Shown piece after piece: positions 1 to 8,770 of a DNA stretch of 64,000 nucleotides. This DNA comes from Pseudomonas fluorescens. GTDB taxonomy: Bacteria; Pseudomonadota; Gammaproteobacteria; Pseudomonadales; Pseudomonadaceae. Within the stretch, counting starts at the first letter, position 1. Each line of letters opens with the position of its first letter. Location of the stretch: NCBI RefSeq assembly GCF_001708445.1, contig NZ_CP015637.1:6577145-6641144 (forward strand), written 5' to 3'. The position numbers and the translations under genes were made by a program. The notes beneath the pieces are model-generated. The model saw nothing but the letters and a program-made list of their open reading frames with translations. It made no database searches and had not been told where the DNA came from.

Positions 1-875
1 TCCCGGCTGAAACCGTGGCGTTCCTGTCGCAGTTCGTGCCGGTATACCCGAGCGCCGAAGCCTTGCGTATCGCTCGCGACCGCTGGTTCGAGAAGAGCAT
101 GTTCAAGGACCTGGGCATTCCAACCCCGGCCTTCGCCGATATCCAGTCCCAGGCGGACCTGGACGCCGCCGTTGCCAGTATCGGCCTGCCGGCTGTGCTG
201 AAAACCCGCACCCTGGGTTACGACGGTAAGGGCCAGAAAGTCCTGCGCACCCCAGCGGATGTGGTCGGCACCTTCGCCGAGCTGGGCAGCGTGGCCTGTC
301 TGCTGGAAGGCTTCGTACCCTTCACCGGTGAAGTGTCGTTGATCGCCGTGCGCGCTCGTGATGGCGAAACCCGCTTTTACCCGCTGGTGCACAACACTCA
401 CGACAGCGGCATCCTCAAACTGTCCGTGGCCAGCACCGATCACCCGTTGCAGGCCCTGGCCGAAGACTATTCCAGCCGGGTGCTCAAGCAGCTGGATTAT
501 GTCGGTGTGATGGCGTTCGAGTTCTTTGAAGTCGACGGTGGCCTCAAGGCCAACGAAATCGCCCCGCGTGTACACAACTCCGGGCACTGGACCACCGAAG
601 GCGCCGAGTGCAGCCAGTTTGAAAACCACCTGCGTGCTATCGCAGGCTTGCCCCTGGGTTCCACGGCCAAGGTGGGCGAGAGCGCGATGCTCAACTTTAT
701 CGGCGTCGTACCGTCGGTCGAGCGCGTCGTTGCCATCGATGACTGCCACCTGCATCACTACGGCAAGGCCTTCAAGGCCGGGCGCAAGGTCGGTCACGCC
801 AACCTGCGCTGCAAGGATCGCGCAACGCTGCAAGCGCAGATCCTCAAGGTCGAAGCGCTGATCGCCGAGCAATAA
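1..875 (+). CDS. purK: 5-(carboxyamino)imidazole ribonucleotide synthase PurK (5' end outside window)
   Basis: PurK is an ATP-grasp enzyme of purine biosynthesis that makes N5-carboxyaminoimidazole ribonucleotide from AIR, ATP and bicarbonate; the product goes to PurE. The reading frame is open from base 3 with no start codon in phase that fits the family, so the N-terminal NAD-like/ATP-grasp preamble (about 70 residues) lies before the window. Visible landmarks are the ATP-grasp loop KTRTLGYDGKGQ, the EGFVPFTGEVS strand and the substrate-binding stretch ANEIAPRVHNSGHWT, which is highly characteristic of PurK. The C-terminal rudiment-hybrid domain is complete and the stop is at 873-875. purE is expected immediately upstream. 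A perfect hairpin follows 50 bases after the stop. Identification is near certain; only the start is missing. Confidence 0.96.
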   Translation, partial: PAETVAFLSQFVPVYPSAEALRIARDRWFEKSMFKDLGIPTPAFADIQSQADLDAAVASIGLPAVLKTRTLGYDGKGQKVLRTPADVVGTFAELGSVACLLEGFVPFTGEVSLIAVRARDGETRFYPLVHNTHDSGILKLSVASTDHPLQALAEDYSSRVLKQLDYVGVMAFEFFEVDGGLKANEIAPRVHNSGHWTTEGAECSQFENHLRAIAGLPLGSTAKVGESAMLNFIGVVPSVERVVAIDDCHLHHYGKAFKAGRKVGHANLRCKDRATLQAQILKVEALIAEQ

Positions 876-926
876 ACACAGGGGGCGGCGGGAACCATTC
901 GGCTATTGCCGTCCTCTGATTGCAGG

Positions 927-954
927 ATGCCAAAGCCTGTCCAGGCTTTGGCAT
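927..954 (+). terminator. Hairpin after purK
   Basis: A perfect 13-bp stem (927-939 with 942-954) closes on a two-base loop, 52 bases after the purK stop. No T-run follows, so it may be a factor-assisted terminator or an mRNA-stabilising end rather than a classic intrinsic terminator. Confidence 0.55.
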
Positions 955-981
955 AGCTCACTTCATTCAGAGGGAAATGCC

Positions 982-1227
982 ATGGGTATCATCGGAACCA
1001 TCTTTATCGGCTTGATCGTCGGCCTGCTGGCGCGTTTCCTCAAGCCCGGCGACGACAGCATGGGTTGGATCATGACCATCCTGTTGGGTATCGCCGGTTC
1101 CCTGGCCGCGACCTACGGTGGTCAGGCACTGGGTATCTACCAGGCGGGCCAAGGTGCGGGCTTTATCGGCGCACTCGTCGGCGCAATCATCCTGCTGGTG
1201 ATCTACGGCCTGATCAAAAAGAACTGA
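982..1227 (+). CDS. GlsB/YeaQ/YmgE family membrane protein
   Basis: This is a small integral membrane protein of 81 residues of the transglycosylase-associated/GlsB-YeaQ-YmgE family, which is linked to general stress in several bacteria but has no known biochemical activity. The sequence shows three hydrophobic, glycine-rich segments (about residues 2-19, 29-48 and 57-78), with an Arg-Phe-Leu-Lys-Pro-Gly-Asp turn after the first, as in the family. The ATG at 982 is preceded by AGAGGGA at a good distance. It stands alone between the purK hairpin and another hairpin at 1242-1266, so it is probably monocistronic. Family assignment is firm; function is not known. Confidence 0.88.
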   Translation: MGIIGTIFIGLIVGLLARFLKPGDDSMGWIMTILLGIAGSLAATYGGQALGIYQAGQGAGFIGALVGAIILLVIYGLIKKN

Positions 1228-1241
1228 TCAGCCGACAAAGT

Positions 1242-1266
1242 CCTCTGCGCTGCGCAGGCGCAGAGG
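1242..1266 (+). terminator. Hairpin after the GlsB-type gene
   Basis: A 9-bp perfect stem (1242-1250 with 1258-1266) with a 7-base loop lies 14 bases after the stop. No T-run follows. It probably ends or stabilises the short upstream message. Confidence 0.45.
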
Positions 1267-1305
1267 GCTAGAATACTCGGCACTTGTTACTTGCCGAGCC
1301 TTTCC

Positions 1306-1842
1306 ATGCGCCGTTTTCTGTTGACTCTTCTCTTGCTGGGCTCTGGCCTGGCACACGCCGGCGAACTGCCGGAAACCGACTGGCTCGACCTGATGCCGCT
1401 GTCGGACCAGAAGGCCCTCGAGGCCATGCCCGAGATCGACCACAACTCCCCCGAAGCCCAAGGCACCTTCACCGATAAAGGTGGCTTGAAGCAGAGCAAA
1501 GGCTTGCCGGCGGTGATGTATTCCACCAAGACCGTGGCCGCCATGAACGGCAAGAACATCCGCATCGGCGGCTACCCGGTCCCGTTGGAAACCGATGCCA
1601 AGGGCCGCAGTACGCTGTTCTTCCTGGTGCCCTACCCAGGCGCGTGTATCCACGTGCCGCCACCGCCACCTAACCAGTTGGTGCTGGTGCGCTATCCCAA
1701 GGGCTTGAAGTTGGATGATATCTACACGCCGCTGTGGGTCACGGGCACGTTGAAGGTGGAGAAGGTGAATAACGACCTGGCGGATGCGGCGTATGCGCTG
1801 GATGCGGGCAAGGTGCGGGTGGTGAAGGAGTCGGATCTCTAA
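1306..1842 (+). CDS. DUF3299 domain exported protein
   Basis: This is a predicted periplasmic protein of 178 residues of the DUF3299 family. The N-terminus is a clear Sec signal peptide (Met-Arg-Arg-Phe followed by a Leu-rich core and Ala-His-Ala, cleavage near residue 17). The mature part carries the family hallmarks: NGKNIRIGGYPVPLE, then PGACIHVPPPPPNQLVLV with its lone Cys and polyproline run, then a C-terminal strand pair containing WVTGTLKVE. A TTG in the same frame at 1291 would add five residues, but the ATG at 1306 gives the normal signal peptide and was chosen. Some relatives are described beside outer-membrane or lipoprotein export genes; nothing nearby fixes its role here. Confidence 0.85.
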   Translation: MRRFLLTLLLLGSGLAHAGELPETDWLDLMPLSDQKALEAMPEIDHNSPEAQGTFTDKGGLKQSKGLPAVMYSTKTVAAMNGKNIRIGGYPVPLETDAKGRSTLFFLVPYPGACIHVPPPPPNQLVLVRYPKGLKLDDIYTPLWVTGTLKVEKVNNDLADAAYALDAGKVRVVKESDL

Positions 1843-1858
1843 ACCACACTGCAAATCA

Positions 1859-1950
1859 ATGTGGGAGGGGGCTTGCCCCCGATAGCGGTGATGAAGTCAC
1901 CAGAGACAGTGACTGACCCCCTGCAATCGGGAGCAAGCCCCCTCCCACAT
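1859..1950. repeat. REPIN, family A (paired REP palindrome)
   Basis: Two inverted copies of the REP unit GTGGGAGGGGGCTTGCC (ending ...CCCGAT) face each other across a spacer of about 45 bases. The pair lies between two convergent genes. Related pairs occur at 13381, 15739 and 34817, and single or degenerate copies near 18471 and 63888. Such elements are non-autonomous and are mobilised by a REP-associated tyrosine transposase encoded elsewhere. Confidence 0.9.
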
Positions 1951-1961
1951 TTTGATTGGGT

Positions 1962-2861
1962 TTACAAAGTGATACTGGTGATGCTCACGCCCAGCGTGTG
2001 GCTTTCACCCGGCGCCAACGCCACCACATCATCCAGCACATTCGCCGTCTCGATGCACAGCATGCCCTGCCAGCCATCGTCGGCCATGTCGTCGAAAGCC
2101 TTGGCGCGTTCGGTCCAGGGGTTCCAGATCACGGTGGATTTCGAGCCTTGGCTGGTGAGCTGGATGCGGCGCTGCCAGTCGTTATCGACGATGTTCAGTT
2201 GCGCGGGTGTATCGAGGTAGATGCGGTCGGTCTCGGCGCTGAACTGCAGCAGGCCGGTTTGCGTCTTCTCGCTCCAGCCATCGGCGGTATCGATGTACGC
2301 CGAGCCGTCCAGGCCTTCGACCTGCACGTTGCGTACGTCGCTGACGGCGAAGTAGGTGTGCAGCGCCTGGCTGAGCGTGACAGTGTGGTCGCCACGGTTA
2401 TGGCTGGTCAGACGGATATGCAGTTGGTCGTCCAACAGCAGGCTCAGCTTCAGGTCGACCTGATGGGGCCAGCCGGGGAAGCCGCCTGTGGGCACTGGCA
2501 GCACCAGGTCGACGCGCAACCCTGTGCCTTCAAGTGCGGTCCCGGCCAACGCCCATAGGGCGGTGCGCACAAAACCGTGGGCGCCGGCCGGGGTATCACT
2601 CTGGCGCATCGCCTTGACGCTTTGAGGGTTGCGATCGAACACGCCAAACCACGGCCAGCACACCGGCACACCCGTGCGAATGCCTTTGCCTGTCTTGAAC
2701 ACGGCGGCCTTGTTCGGCCAGATCAGCGGCTGCTCGCCTGCGCGTTGGTAACTGATGATGTGCGCGCCCTGCTGGGCCACCATCAGTTGCGCACCGTTGT
2801 GGCGGATGCGCCAGCAGTCCAGCTCGTCGACTTTCACGGTTTCAACGTGGGGCGTAGGCAT
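1962..2861 (-). CDS. D-hexose-6-phosphate mutarotase (aldose 1-epimerase family)
   Basis: This 299-residue protein has the galactose-mutarotase fold of the YeaD-like hexose-6-phosphate mutarotases, which interconvert the anomers of glucose-6-phosphate and related sugars in the cytoplasm. Diagnostic pieces are PLIWPNKAAVFKTGKGIRTG followed by VPVCWPWFG, the presumed catalytic His in GAHGFVR (His95), a second His in SQALHTYF, and the general-base Glu in LCIETANV near residue 278. There is no signal peptide. It is transcribed in the same direction as the thioesterase gene 58 bases upstream and may share a transcript with it. Length and motifs are complete. Confidence 0.9.
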   Translation of the reverse strand: MPTPHVETVKVDELDCWRIRHNGAQLMVAQQGAHIISYQRAGEQPLIWPNKAAVFKTGKGIRTGVPVCWPWFGVFDRNPQSVKAMRQSDTPAGAHGFVRTALWALAGTALEGTGLRVDLVLPVPTGGFPGWPHQVDLKLSLLLDDQLHIRLTSHNRGDHTVTLSQALHTYFAVSDVRNVQVEGLDGSAYIDTADGWSEKTQTGLLQFSAETDRIYLDTPAQLNIVDNDWQRRIQLTSQGSKSTVIWNPWTERAKAFDDMADDGWQGMLCIETANVLDDVVALAPGESHTLGVSITSITL

Positions 2862-2919
2862 ACAAAAGCACTCTCAATGGCAGGCAATGGGGCAATTGAC
2901 CGTCAAAACCCGGCGAGGT

Positions 2920-3324
2920 TTAACGCGCGCGCGACGGCACCGAACGTGTGCGGCCACTGCCATCGATGGCAACGAACACGAATACCGCCTCGGTCACCTT
3001 GCGCCATTCGCTGGACAGCGGGTCATCGCTCCACACTTCGACCATCATCTGGATCGAGCTGCGGCCGATTTCCAGGGCCTGGGTATAGAAGGACAATTGC
3101 GCGCCCACGGCGACCGGCACCAGGAACGCCATGCGATCAATGGCCACGGTGGCGACACGACCGCCGGCGACTTTACTTGCCATCGCGGTGCCGGCCAGGT
3201 CCATTTGCGAGACCAGCCAGCCGCCGAAGATATCGCCGAAACCGTTGGTTTCACGCGGAAGCGCGGTGATTTGCAGGGCGAGATCGCCTTGCGGGATAGG
3301 ATCTTCTTGTTCGAGTTCGATCAT
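2920..3324 (-). CDS. Acyl-CoA thioesterase, hotdog fold (YciA-like)
   Basis: This is a 134-residue single hotdog-domain protein. The N-terminal helix carries the family motif NGFGDIFGGWLVSQMDLAG with Asn27, Asp31 and Asp42 in the positions used by YciA-type acyl-CoA thioesterases, which hydrolyse acyl-CoA to the acid and CoA in the cytoplasm. The ATG at 3324 has GAGG upstream. The chain ends in a basic tail (Arg-Thr-Arg-Ser-Val-Pro-Ser-Arg-Ala-Arg). Substrate range cannot be read from sequence. It probably forms a short operon with the mutarotase gene just downstream. Confidence 0.9.
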   Translation of the reverse strand: MIELEQEDPIPQGDLALQITALPRETNGFGDIFGGWLVSQMDLAGTAMASKVAGGRVATVAIDRMAFLVPVAVGAQLSFYTQALEIGRSSIQMMVEVWSDDPLSSEWRKVTEAVFVFVAIDGSGRTRSVPSRAR

Positions 3325-3796
3325 GCCGGGGGTGCCTCTGACCCGTGAAGCTTTTTATAGATGGTGCAAAGTGGATAGCCGACTGGTGGAAAAACGTTTC
3401 AGCACAAACATACTCCGTTCGATACGTTTCTCGTAAGGCGTACTAAAGGGAAACTCTGCCAAACCGGCTGGGTGGCACCCAACGGCGTTTTGGCACAGCA
3501 GCCCGTCAAGGATGCGGGTCTTGCGCATGCAAGGGCCGAGTATATCGAGACCCTGACGCCACGACGACCTCCCGGCGCTCATTTGGTCGGTAAATAGACG
3601 CTGTAATGGGGCTTTTTCGGGCAACTGTTCTTCTATCCAGCTTAACGGGTGTCCCGCGACGGGATTATTTCGTCCATCTGCACAGTTAACCGTTCGGCGC
3701 TGTGCTTTTTCCAACGATTTGCTATCTTGCCAGACCCGCCGCCAGTCGCGGGCATGTCGTCCTTATTACGCTGATTACTATAAGAGAAGCTCTGCC
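3325..3796. other. Intergenic region without a recognised gene
   Basis: This 472-base stretch lies between the divergent thioesterase and transporter genes. An open frame of about 119 codons on the minus strand (3355-3714) has no ribosome-binding site, no domain-like pattern and an erratic composition, and I do not accept it. The region should hold both divergent promoters. A TGCTATCTT stretch at 3720-3728 could be a -10 element for the transporter, but no convincing -35 is paired with it. Confidence 0.5.
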
Positions 3797-5086
3797 ATGT
3801 CCTCCGTGCCCGCAAGCAGTGCGCAACCGTCGCGCCCGCTGACCCGCAACGACTACAAAACCCTGTCGCTGTCTGCCTTGGGCGGGGCGCTGGAGTTCTA
3901 CGACTTCATCATCTTCGTGTTTTTCGCCACGGTGGTCGGAAAACTGTTCTTCCCCGCCGACATGCCCGAATGGCTGCGTATGATGCAGACCTTCGGCATT
4001 TTCGCCGCCGGTTACCTGGCACGCCCATTGGGCGGCATCATCATGGCGCACTTCGGTGACCTGCTGGGCCGCAAGAAAATGTTCACCCTCAGCATCTTCA
4101 TGATGGCCGTGCCGACCCTGATCATGGGCCTGCTGCCGACCTACGCGCAGATCGGCCTGTGGGCGCCGATCCTGTTGCTGCTGATGCGCGTGATCCAGGG
4201 TGCGGCCATTGGCGGCGAAGTACCGGGTGCTTGGGTGTTCGTCTCCGAACACGTTCCGCCGCGTCACATCGGCTACGCCTGCGGTACCCTGACTAGCGGC
4301 CTCACCGCCGGCATCCTGCTGGGCTCGCTGGTGGCCACCGCCATCAACACTATTTATAGCCCCGAGCAGGTCTCGGATTACGCCTGGCGGATTCCATTCT
4401 TGCTGGGCGGTGTATTTGGCCTGCTGTCGGTGTACCTGCGCCGCTGGCTGCACGAAACCCCGATCTTTGCCGAGATGCAGCAGCGCAAGACCCTGGCCGC
4501 CGAGCTGCCATTGCGCGCCGTACTGCGTGACCATCGTGGCGCCATCGTGCTGTCGATGCTGTTGACCTGGCTGTTGTCGGCCGGCGTCGTGGTGGTCATC
4601 CTGATGACTCCGACCGTGCTGCAGACCATCTACCACTTCACTCCGACCATTGCGCTGCAAGCCAACAGCCTGGCCATCGTGACCCTGAGCCTGGGCTGCA
4701 TTGCCTCCGGTGCCCTGGCCGACCGTTTCGGTGCCGGGCGCGTACTGGTTGCCGGTTGCGCGCTGTTGCTGGCAACGTCGTGGACGCTTTACCACAGCTT
4801 GCTGGACCACCCCGACTGGTTGTTCCCGCTGTACGCCCTGACCGGTCTGTTCGTCGGCACCATTGGCGTGGTGCCTTACGTGATGGTCAAAGCCTTCCCG
4901 CCCGTGGTGCGCTTCAGTGGTTTGTCATTCTCCTACAACGTGGCCTACGCGGTGTTCGGTGGGCTGACGCCGTTGGCCGTGTCGTTGCTGATGAAGGAAA
5001 GCCCGATGGGCCCGGCTTACTACGTTGCCGTCCTGTGTGTGATGGGGATGGTGGTGGGTGGGTACCTGTGGAAGCGCGGGCGCTGA
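3797..5086 (+). CDS. MFS transporter, metabolite:H+ symporter (MHS) type
   Basis: This is an inner-membrane secondary transporter of 429 residues with about 12 hydrophobic segments. The first segment, GALEFYDFIIFVFFATVVGK, is the signature of the MHS subfamily (citrate, proline/betaine, dicarboxylate importers), and the cytoplasmic loop HFGDLLGRKKMF is the MFS signature between TM2 and TM3. A later GALADRFGAGR is the pseudo-repeat in the second half. The frame stays open 26 codons further upstream, but the ATG at 3797, preceded by AAGAGAAG, gives the usual short N-terminus. The substrate cannot be assigned. It stands alone and is followed by a strong hairpin. Confidence 0.9.
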   Translation: MSSVPASSAQPSRPLTRNDYKTLSLSALGGALEFYDFIIFVFFATVVGKLFFPADMPEWLRMMQTFGIFAAGYLARPLGGIIMAHFGDLLGRKKMFTLSIFMMAVPTLIMGLLPTYAQIGLWAPILLLLMRVIQGAAIGGEVPGAWVFVSEHVPPRHIGYACGTLTSGLTAGILLGSLVATAINTIYSPEQVSDYAWRIPFLLGGVFGLLSVYLRRWLHETPIFAEMQQRKTLAAELPLRAVLRDHRGAIVLSMLLTWLLSAGVVVVILMTPTVLQTIYHFTPTIALQANSLAIVTLSLGCIASGALADRFGAGRVLVAGCALLLATSWTLYHSLLDHPDWLFPLYALTGLFVGTIGVVPYVMVKAFPPVVRFSGLSFSYNVAYAVFGGLTPLAVSLLMKESPMGPAYYVAVLCVMGMVVGGYLWKRGR

Positions 5087-5097
5087 CGGCCGACTGA

Positions 5098-5129
5098 TCA
5101 CCTGTGGCGGGCGCGTTCGCCACAGGTGA
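5098..5129 (+). terminator. Hairpin after the MHS transporter
   Basis: A perfect 12-bp stem (5098-5109 with 5118-5129) with an 8-base loop begins 11 bases after the stop codon. The following TGTTTGCC is only mildly T-rich. Confidence 0.65.
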
Positions 5130-5252
5130 TGTTTGCCTCATCAATAATGTCAGAGTGTTTCCGAATAACCGTTACGCCCGCCTCAACCCTCGCAGAACCC
5201 CTGTGTTTCCGAAGTTTTCCCCGCGTTGCTGCGTTTCATCATCGATGATGGC

Positions 5253-5281
5253 CTTTCATCTAATTGTCATATTCCAGACAT
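5253..5281 (+). promoter_or_regulatory. PHO box upstream of pstS
   Basis: Direct repeats spaced by 11 bases match the PhoB site CTGTCAT-N4-CTGTCAT: CTTTCAT, CTAA, TTGTCAT (5253-5270, 12 of 14 matches), followed by a weaker third repeat CAGACAT (5275-5281). They lie 68-96 bases before the pstS start. GATACT at 5303-5308 is a possible -10 element. Under phosphate limitation phosphorylated PhoB would bind here and replace a normal -35 contact. Confidence 0.85.
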
Positions 5282-5348
5282 AGAGTGTTCACACGGCCTC
5301 TCGATACTTGGCCCCGATCCAATTATCCCTATCTGCTAGGAGCAAGGC

Positions 5349-6335
5349 ATGAAACTGAAACGTTTGATGGCGGCAATGACTTTTGTCGCTGCTGGCGTTG
5401 CGACCGCCAACGCGGTGGCCGCTGGTGTTGACCCGGCAATTCCGGCTTATGTGAAGACCACTGGTGTGTCGGGCAACTTGTCCAGCGTCGGTTCCGATAC
5501 CCTGGCCAACCTGATGACCCTGTGGGCTGAGGGTTACAAAAAGGAATACCCGAACGTCAACATCCAGATTCAAGCTGCTGGTTCTGCCACCGCGCCTCCT
5601 GCGCTGACTGAAGGCACTTCCAACCTGGGCCCGATGAGCCGCAAGATGAAGGACACCGAACTGGCGGCCTTCGAGCAGAAGTACGGCTACAAGCCAACCG
5701 CTATCCCGGTTGCCGTGGACGCCCTGGCGGTGTTCGTGCACAAGGACAACCCGATCCAGCACCTGACCATGGAGCAAGTTGACGCGATCTTCTCCTCGAC
5801 TCGCCTGTGCGGTGGCAAAGCCGACGTGAAAACCTGGGGCGACCTGGGTGTGACCGGCGACCTGGCCAACAAACCAGTGCAACTGTTCGGTCGTAACTCG
5901 GTGTCCGGCACCTACGGCTACTTCAAGGAAGAAGCCCTGTGCAAAGGCGACTACAAGCCTAACGTGAACGAACAACCTGGCTCGGCTTCGGTCGTGCAGT
6001 CGATCAGCTCCTCGCTGAACGGCATCGGTTACTCGGGTATCGGCTACAAGACCGCCAGCGTGAAAACCGTGGCCCTGGCCAAGAAAGGCAGCACTGACTT
6101 CATCGAAGACAGCGAAGAAAACGCCCTGAACGGCAAATACCCGCTGTCGCGCTTCCTCTACGTGTACGTCAACAAAGCCCCGAACAAGCCTCTGGCCCCG
6201 CTGGAAGCTGAGTTCGTGAAACTGGTTCTGTCCAAACAGGGCCAGGAAGTTGTAGTGAAAGACGGCTACATCCCGCTGCCAGCCAAAGTTGCCGCCAAGG
6301 CCCTGGCTGACCTGGGTCTGAAAGAAGGCAACTGA
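5349..6335 (+). CDS. pstS: Phosphate ABC transporter periplasmic binding protein PstS
   Basis: This 328-residue periplasmic protein captures inorganic phosphate and delivers it to the PstCA channel. It has a Sec signal peptide (Met-Lys-Leu-Lys start, Ala-rich core, cleavage around residue 24). The mature chain begins the phosphate-binding fold with GSDTLANLM, followed by [12 protein letters not shown] and, in the second lobe, [20 protein letters not shown]; these are the loops that hydrogen-bond phosphate in PstS. AGGAGC precedes the ATG. It is the first gene of the pst operon, under a PHO box, and is separated from pstC by a hairpin, which is compatible with its usual excess over the membrane components. 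Confidence 0.96.
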   Translation: MKLKRLMAAMTFVAAGVATANAVAAGVDPAIPAYVKTTGVSGNLSSVGSDTLANLMTLWAEGYKKEYPNVNIQIQAAGSATAPPALTEGTSNLGPMSRKMKDTELAAFEQKYGYKPTAIPVAVDALAVFVHKDNPIQHLTMEQVDAIFSSTRLCGGKADVKTWGDLGVTGDLANKPVQLFGRNSVSGTYGYFKEEALCKGDYKPNVNEQPGSASVVQSISSSLNGIGYSGIGYKTASVKTVALAKKGSTDFIEDSEENALNGKYPLSRFLYVYVNKAPNKPLAPLEAEFVKLVLSKQGQEVVVKDGYIPLPAKVAAKALADLGLKEGN

Positions 6336-6343
6336 TTGCCTCT

Positions 6344-6369
6344 GCGGGAACCGGTACGCCGGTTCCCGC
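6344..6369 (+). terminator. Hairpin between pstS and pstC
   Basis: A perfect 11-bp stem (6344-6354 with 6359-6369) has a 4-base loop and is followed by ATCACTAATTTT. It begins 9 bases after the pstS stop. It may act as a partial terminator or a 3' stabiliser that keeps pstS transcript above pstCAB-phoU transcript. Confidence 0.7.
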
Positions 6370-6418
6370 ATCACTAATTTTCAATCCGCTGCCAGCCCTG
6401 CTTCGCGGCGGATTTCTT

Positions 6419-6447
6419 GCGTCACTGCATTGTCATCTTTCTGTCAT
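6419..6447 (+). promoter_or_regulatory. Second PHO box, upstream of pstC
   Basis: TTGTCAT, CTTT, CTGTCAT (6430-6447) matches 13 of 14 positions of the PhoB consensus, and a weaker GCGTCAC half-site lies exactly 11 bases earlier (6419-6425). It is only 22 bases from the ATG at 6470, so a promoter here would leave a very short leader for pstC. Confidence 0.8.
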
Positions 6448-6469
6448 ACAGGATCGCTAGGGTGTGCGC

Positions 6470-8755
6470 ATGAATGATCTGGCCAATTCCACCATGACGA
6501 CAACTTCTCCCCCCAAGCGCATTGATTTCAATACGCCTGAGCTGCAACGCAAGCGCCGCATCCGCGCGCTCAAGGATCGCCTGACCCGTTGGTACGTACT
6601 GATTGGCGGCCTCGCCGTCCTCGGCGCCATTACCCTGATTTTCTTCTTTCTTGCCTATGTGGTTGCGCCACTGTTCCAAGGTGCTTCCCTGACCAAGGAA
6701 GACGCGCTGACCCCGGCCTGGATCCAGGACGCCGGCAAGCCGTTGATGATTTCCCTGGAGGAACAGAACCAGGTGGCCATGCGGGTTTCCGACAAGGGCC
6801 AGGCGCTGTTCTTTGATGTCGCCACCGGTGCCGAACTCAAGCGTTTCGATCTGCCGCTGCCGGCGGGTGCGAGCGTAGCGTCCATCGGTGAAGACCAGCC
6901 GGGCAGCCCGCTGGTGATCCTCGGCTTTTCCAATGGCCAGTCCCTGGTGTTCCGCCACACCTATAAGGTGTCGTACCCGGACGGCAAGAAAACCATCACG
7001 CCTGCGATTGAATACCCCTACGGTGAAACGCCCATCGTGCTCGACGATGCCGGCCGCCCGTTGGAGCACGTCGCCCTCAACGCCACCGACTCGTTGCTGG
7101 TGGTTGCCGGCTCGGCGGGTTCGCACTTGAACGTGCTGACCCTGAGCCGTGAAGAAAACATGATGACCGGCGACGTCACCAGCGAGCAGAAGCGTATCGA
7201 GCTGCCGCAGATGACTGAGCCGGTGAAGGCGATCTTCATCGACCCGCGCCAGCAGTGGCTGTATGTGATTAACGGTCGCGCCCTGGCCGATGTGTTCAGC
7301 CTGCGCGACAAGAGCCTCAATGGTCGCTACAAGTTGCTGGAAGACGCCAACGCTGAAATCACCGCCAGCACTCAACTGGTGGGCGGTATCTCGCTGATTA
7401 TCGGCAACTCCAAGGGTGGCCTGGCCCAGTGGTTCATGGCCCGCGACCCGGATGGCGAGCAGCGCCTGAAGCAGATCCGCACCTTCCAGATGGGCACCGC
7501 GCCCATCGTGGAAATCACCGCCGAAGAGCGTCGCAAAGGCTTCACCGCCCTCGATGCTTCCGGCAAGTTCGGCGTGTTCCACAGCACCGCCCACCGCACC
7601 CTGCTGGTGGATCCGGTGGTCGACGGCCAGGGCGTGTTCGGCCTGTCGCCTCGCGCCAACCGTGTGATCGTCGAAGCCGGCGGCAAGCTGCAACCGCTGC
7701 TGCTGGACAACCCGCACCCGGAAGTGTCCTGGAGCGCGTTGTGGAGCAAGGTCTGGTACGAAAACTACGACGAGCCTAAATACGTCTGGCAATCGACCGC
7801 CGCCAACACTGATTTCGAACCCAAGATGAGCCTGGCCCCGCTGACCTTCGGTACCTTGAAGGCCGCGTTCTACGCCATGCTGCTGGCCGCGCCACTGGCC
7901 ATTGCCGCCGCGATCTATACCGCTTACTTCATGGCCCCGAGCCTGCGCCGCAAGGTCAAGCCGGTGATCGAACTGATGGAAGCGATGCCGACGGTGATCC
8001 TTGGCTTCTTCGCCGGCCTGTTCCTGGCGCCGTATGTCGAAGGGCATCTACCGGGGATTTTCAGTCTGCTGATGCTGGTGCCGATTGGCATCCTGGTGGC
8101 CGGTTTTATCTTCAGCCGCCTGCCTGAGTCTATCCGCCTGCGGGTACCCGATGGCTGGGAAAGCGCGATCCTGATCCCGGTGATCCTGTTGGTGGGCTGG
8201 CTCTCGCTGTACATGAGCCCGTACCTGGAAACCTGGTTCTTCGGCGGCGACATGCGCATGTGGATCTCCCATGACCTCGGCATCACCTACGACCAGCGCA
8301 ACGCCCTGGTGGTTGGCCTGGCCATGGGGTTTGCAGTGATCCCGAACATCTACTCCATCGCCGAAGACGCCGTGTTCAGCGTGCCGCGCGGCCTGACCCT
8401 GGGCTCCCTGGCCCTGGGCGCCACGCCGTGGCAGACCATGACCCGCGTCGTCATCCTGACCGCCAGCCCGGGGATTTTCTCGGCGCTGATGATCGGCATG
8501 GGCCGCGCCGTGGGCGAGACCATGATCGTGCTGATGGCCACCGGTAATACGCCGGTGATGGAGATGAACCTGTTCGAAGGCCTGCGCACCCTGGCGGCCA
8601 ACGTCGCCGTGGAGATGCCCGAGTCGGAAGTGGGCGGCAGTCACTACCGCGTGCTGTTCCTCTCGGCACTGGTGCTGCTGCTGTTCACCTTCATCATGAA
8701 CACCCTCGCCGAGCTGATCCGTCAGCGTCTGCGCAAGAAATACTCGTCGCTTTAA
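6470..8755 (+). CDS. pstC: Phosphate ABC transporter permease PstC, long form
   Basis: This is an inner-membrane subunit of the high-affinity phosphate importer, paired with PstA. At 761 residues it is more than twice the length of the E. coli protein. After one N-terminal membrane segment (about residues 42-68) comes a soluble, presumably periplasmic region of nearly 400 residues rich in beta-strand patterns. The normal permease domain (about 462-760) follows, with the EAA-like loop GSLALGATPWQTMTRVVI and the conserved VGETMIVLMATGN. The ATG at 6470 was chosen; GTG at 6464 and ATG at 6494 are in frame, and the closeness of the PHO box makes 6494 a real alternative. pstA follows after 15 bases. 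Long PstC forms are usual in Pseudomonas. Confidence 0.94.
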   Translation: MNDLANSTMTTTSPPKRIDFNTPELQRKRRIRALKDRLTRWYVLIGGLAVLGAITLIFFFLAYVVAPLFQGASLTKEDALTPAWIQDAGKPLMISLEEQNQVAMRVSDKGQALFFDVATGAELKRFDLPLPAGASVASIGEDQPGSPLVILGFSNGQSLVFRHTYKVSYPDGKKTITPAIEYPYGETPIVLDDAGRPLEHVALNATDSLLVVAGSAGSHLNVLTLSREENMMTGDVTSEQKRIELPQMTEPVKAIFIDPRQQWLYVINGRALADVFSLRDKSLNGRYKLLEDANAEITASTQLVGGISLIIGNSKGGLAQWFMARDPDGEQRLKQIRTFQMGTAPIVEITAEERRKGFTALDASGKFGVFHSTAHRTLLVDPVVDGQGVFGLSPRANRVIVEAGGKLQPLLLDNPHPEVSWSALWSKVWYENYDEPKYVWQSTAANTDFEPKMSLAPLTFGTLKAAFYAMLLAAPLAIAAAIYTAYFMAPSLRRKVKPVIELMEAMPTVILGFFAGLFLAPYVEGHLPGIFSLLMLVPIGILVAGFIFSRLPESIRLRVPDGWESAILIPVILLVGWLSLYMSPYLETWFFGGDMRMWISHDLGITYDQRNALVVGLAMGFAVIPNIYSIAEDAVFSVPRGLTLGSLALGATPWQTMTRVVILTASPGIFSALMIGMGRAVGETMIVLMATGNTPVMEMNLFEGLRTLAANVAVEMPESEVGGSHYRVLFLSALVLLLFTFIMNTLAELIRQRLRKKYSSL

Positions 8756-8770
8756 GAAAGGTAGAAGTCT

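Noticed and set aside
1859..1950. Repeated palindromes considered as a CRISPR array or attachment site
   Set aside because: They are isolated inverted pairs, not regular direct repeats with unique spacers, and no cas or integrase gene is near. They fit REPINs.
3355..3714. A 119-codon open frame on the minus strand in the 472-base intergenic region
   Set aside because: No ribosome-binding site, no family resemblance and implausible composition; the region is better read as divergent promoter space.
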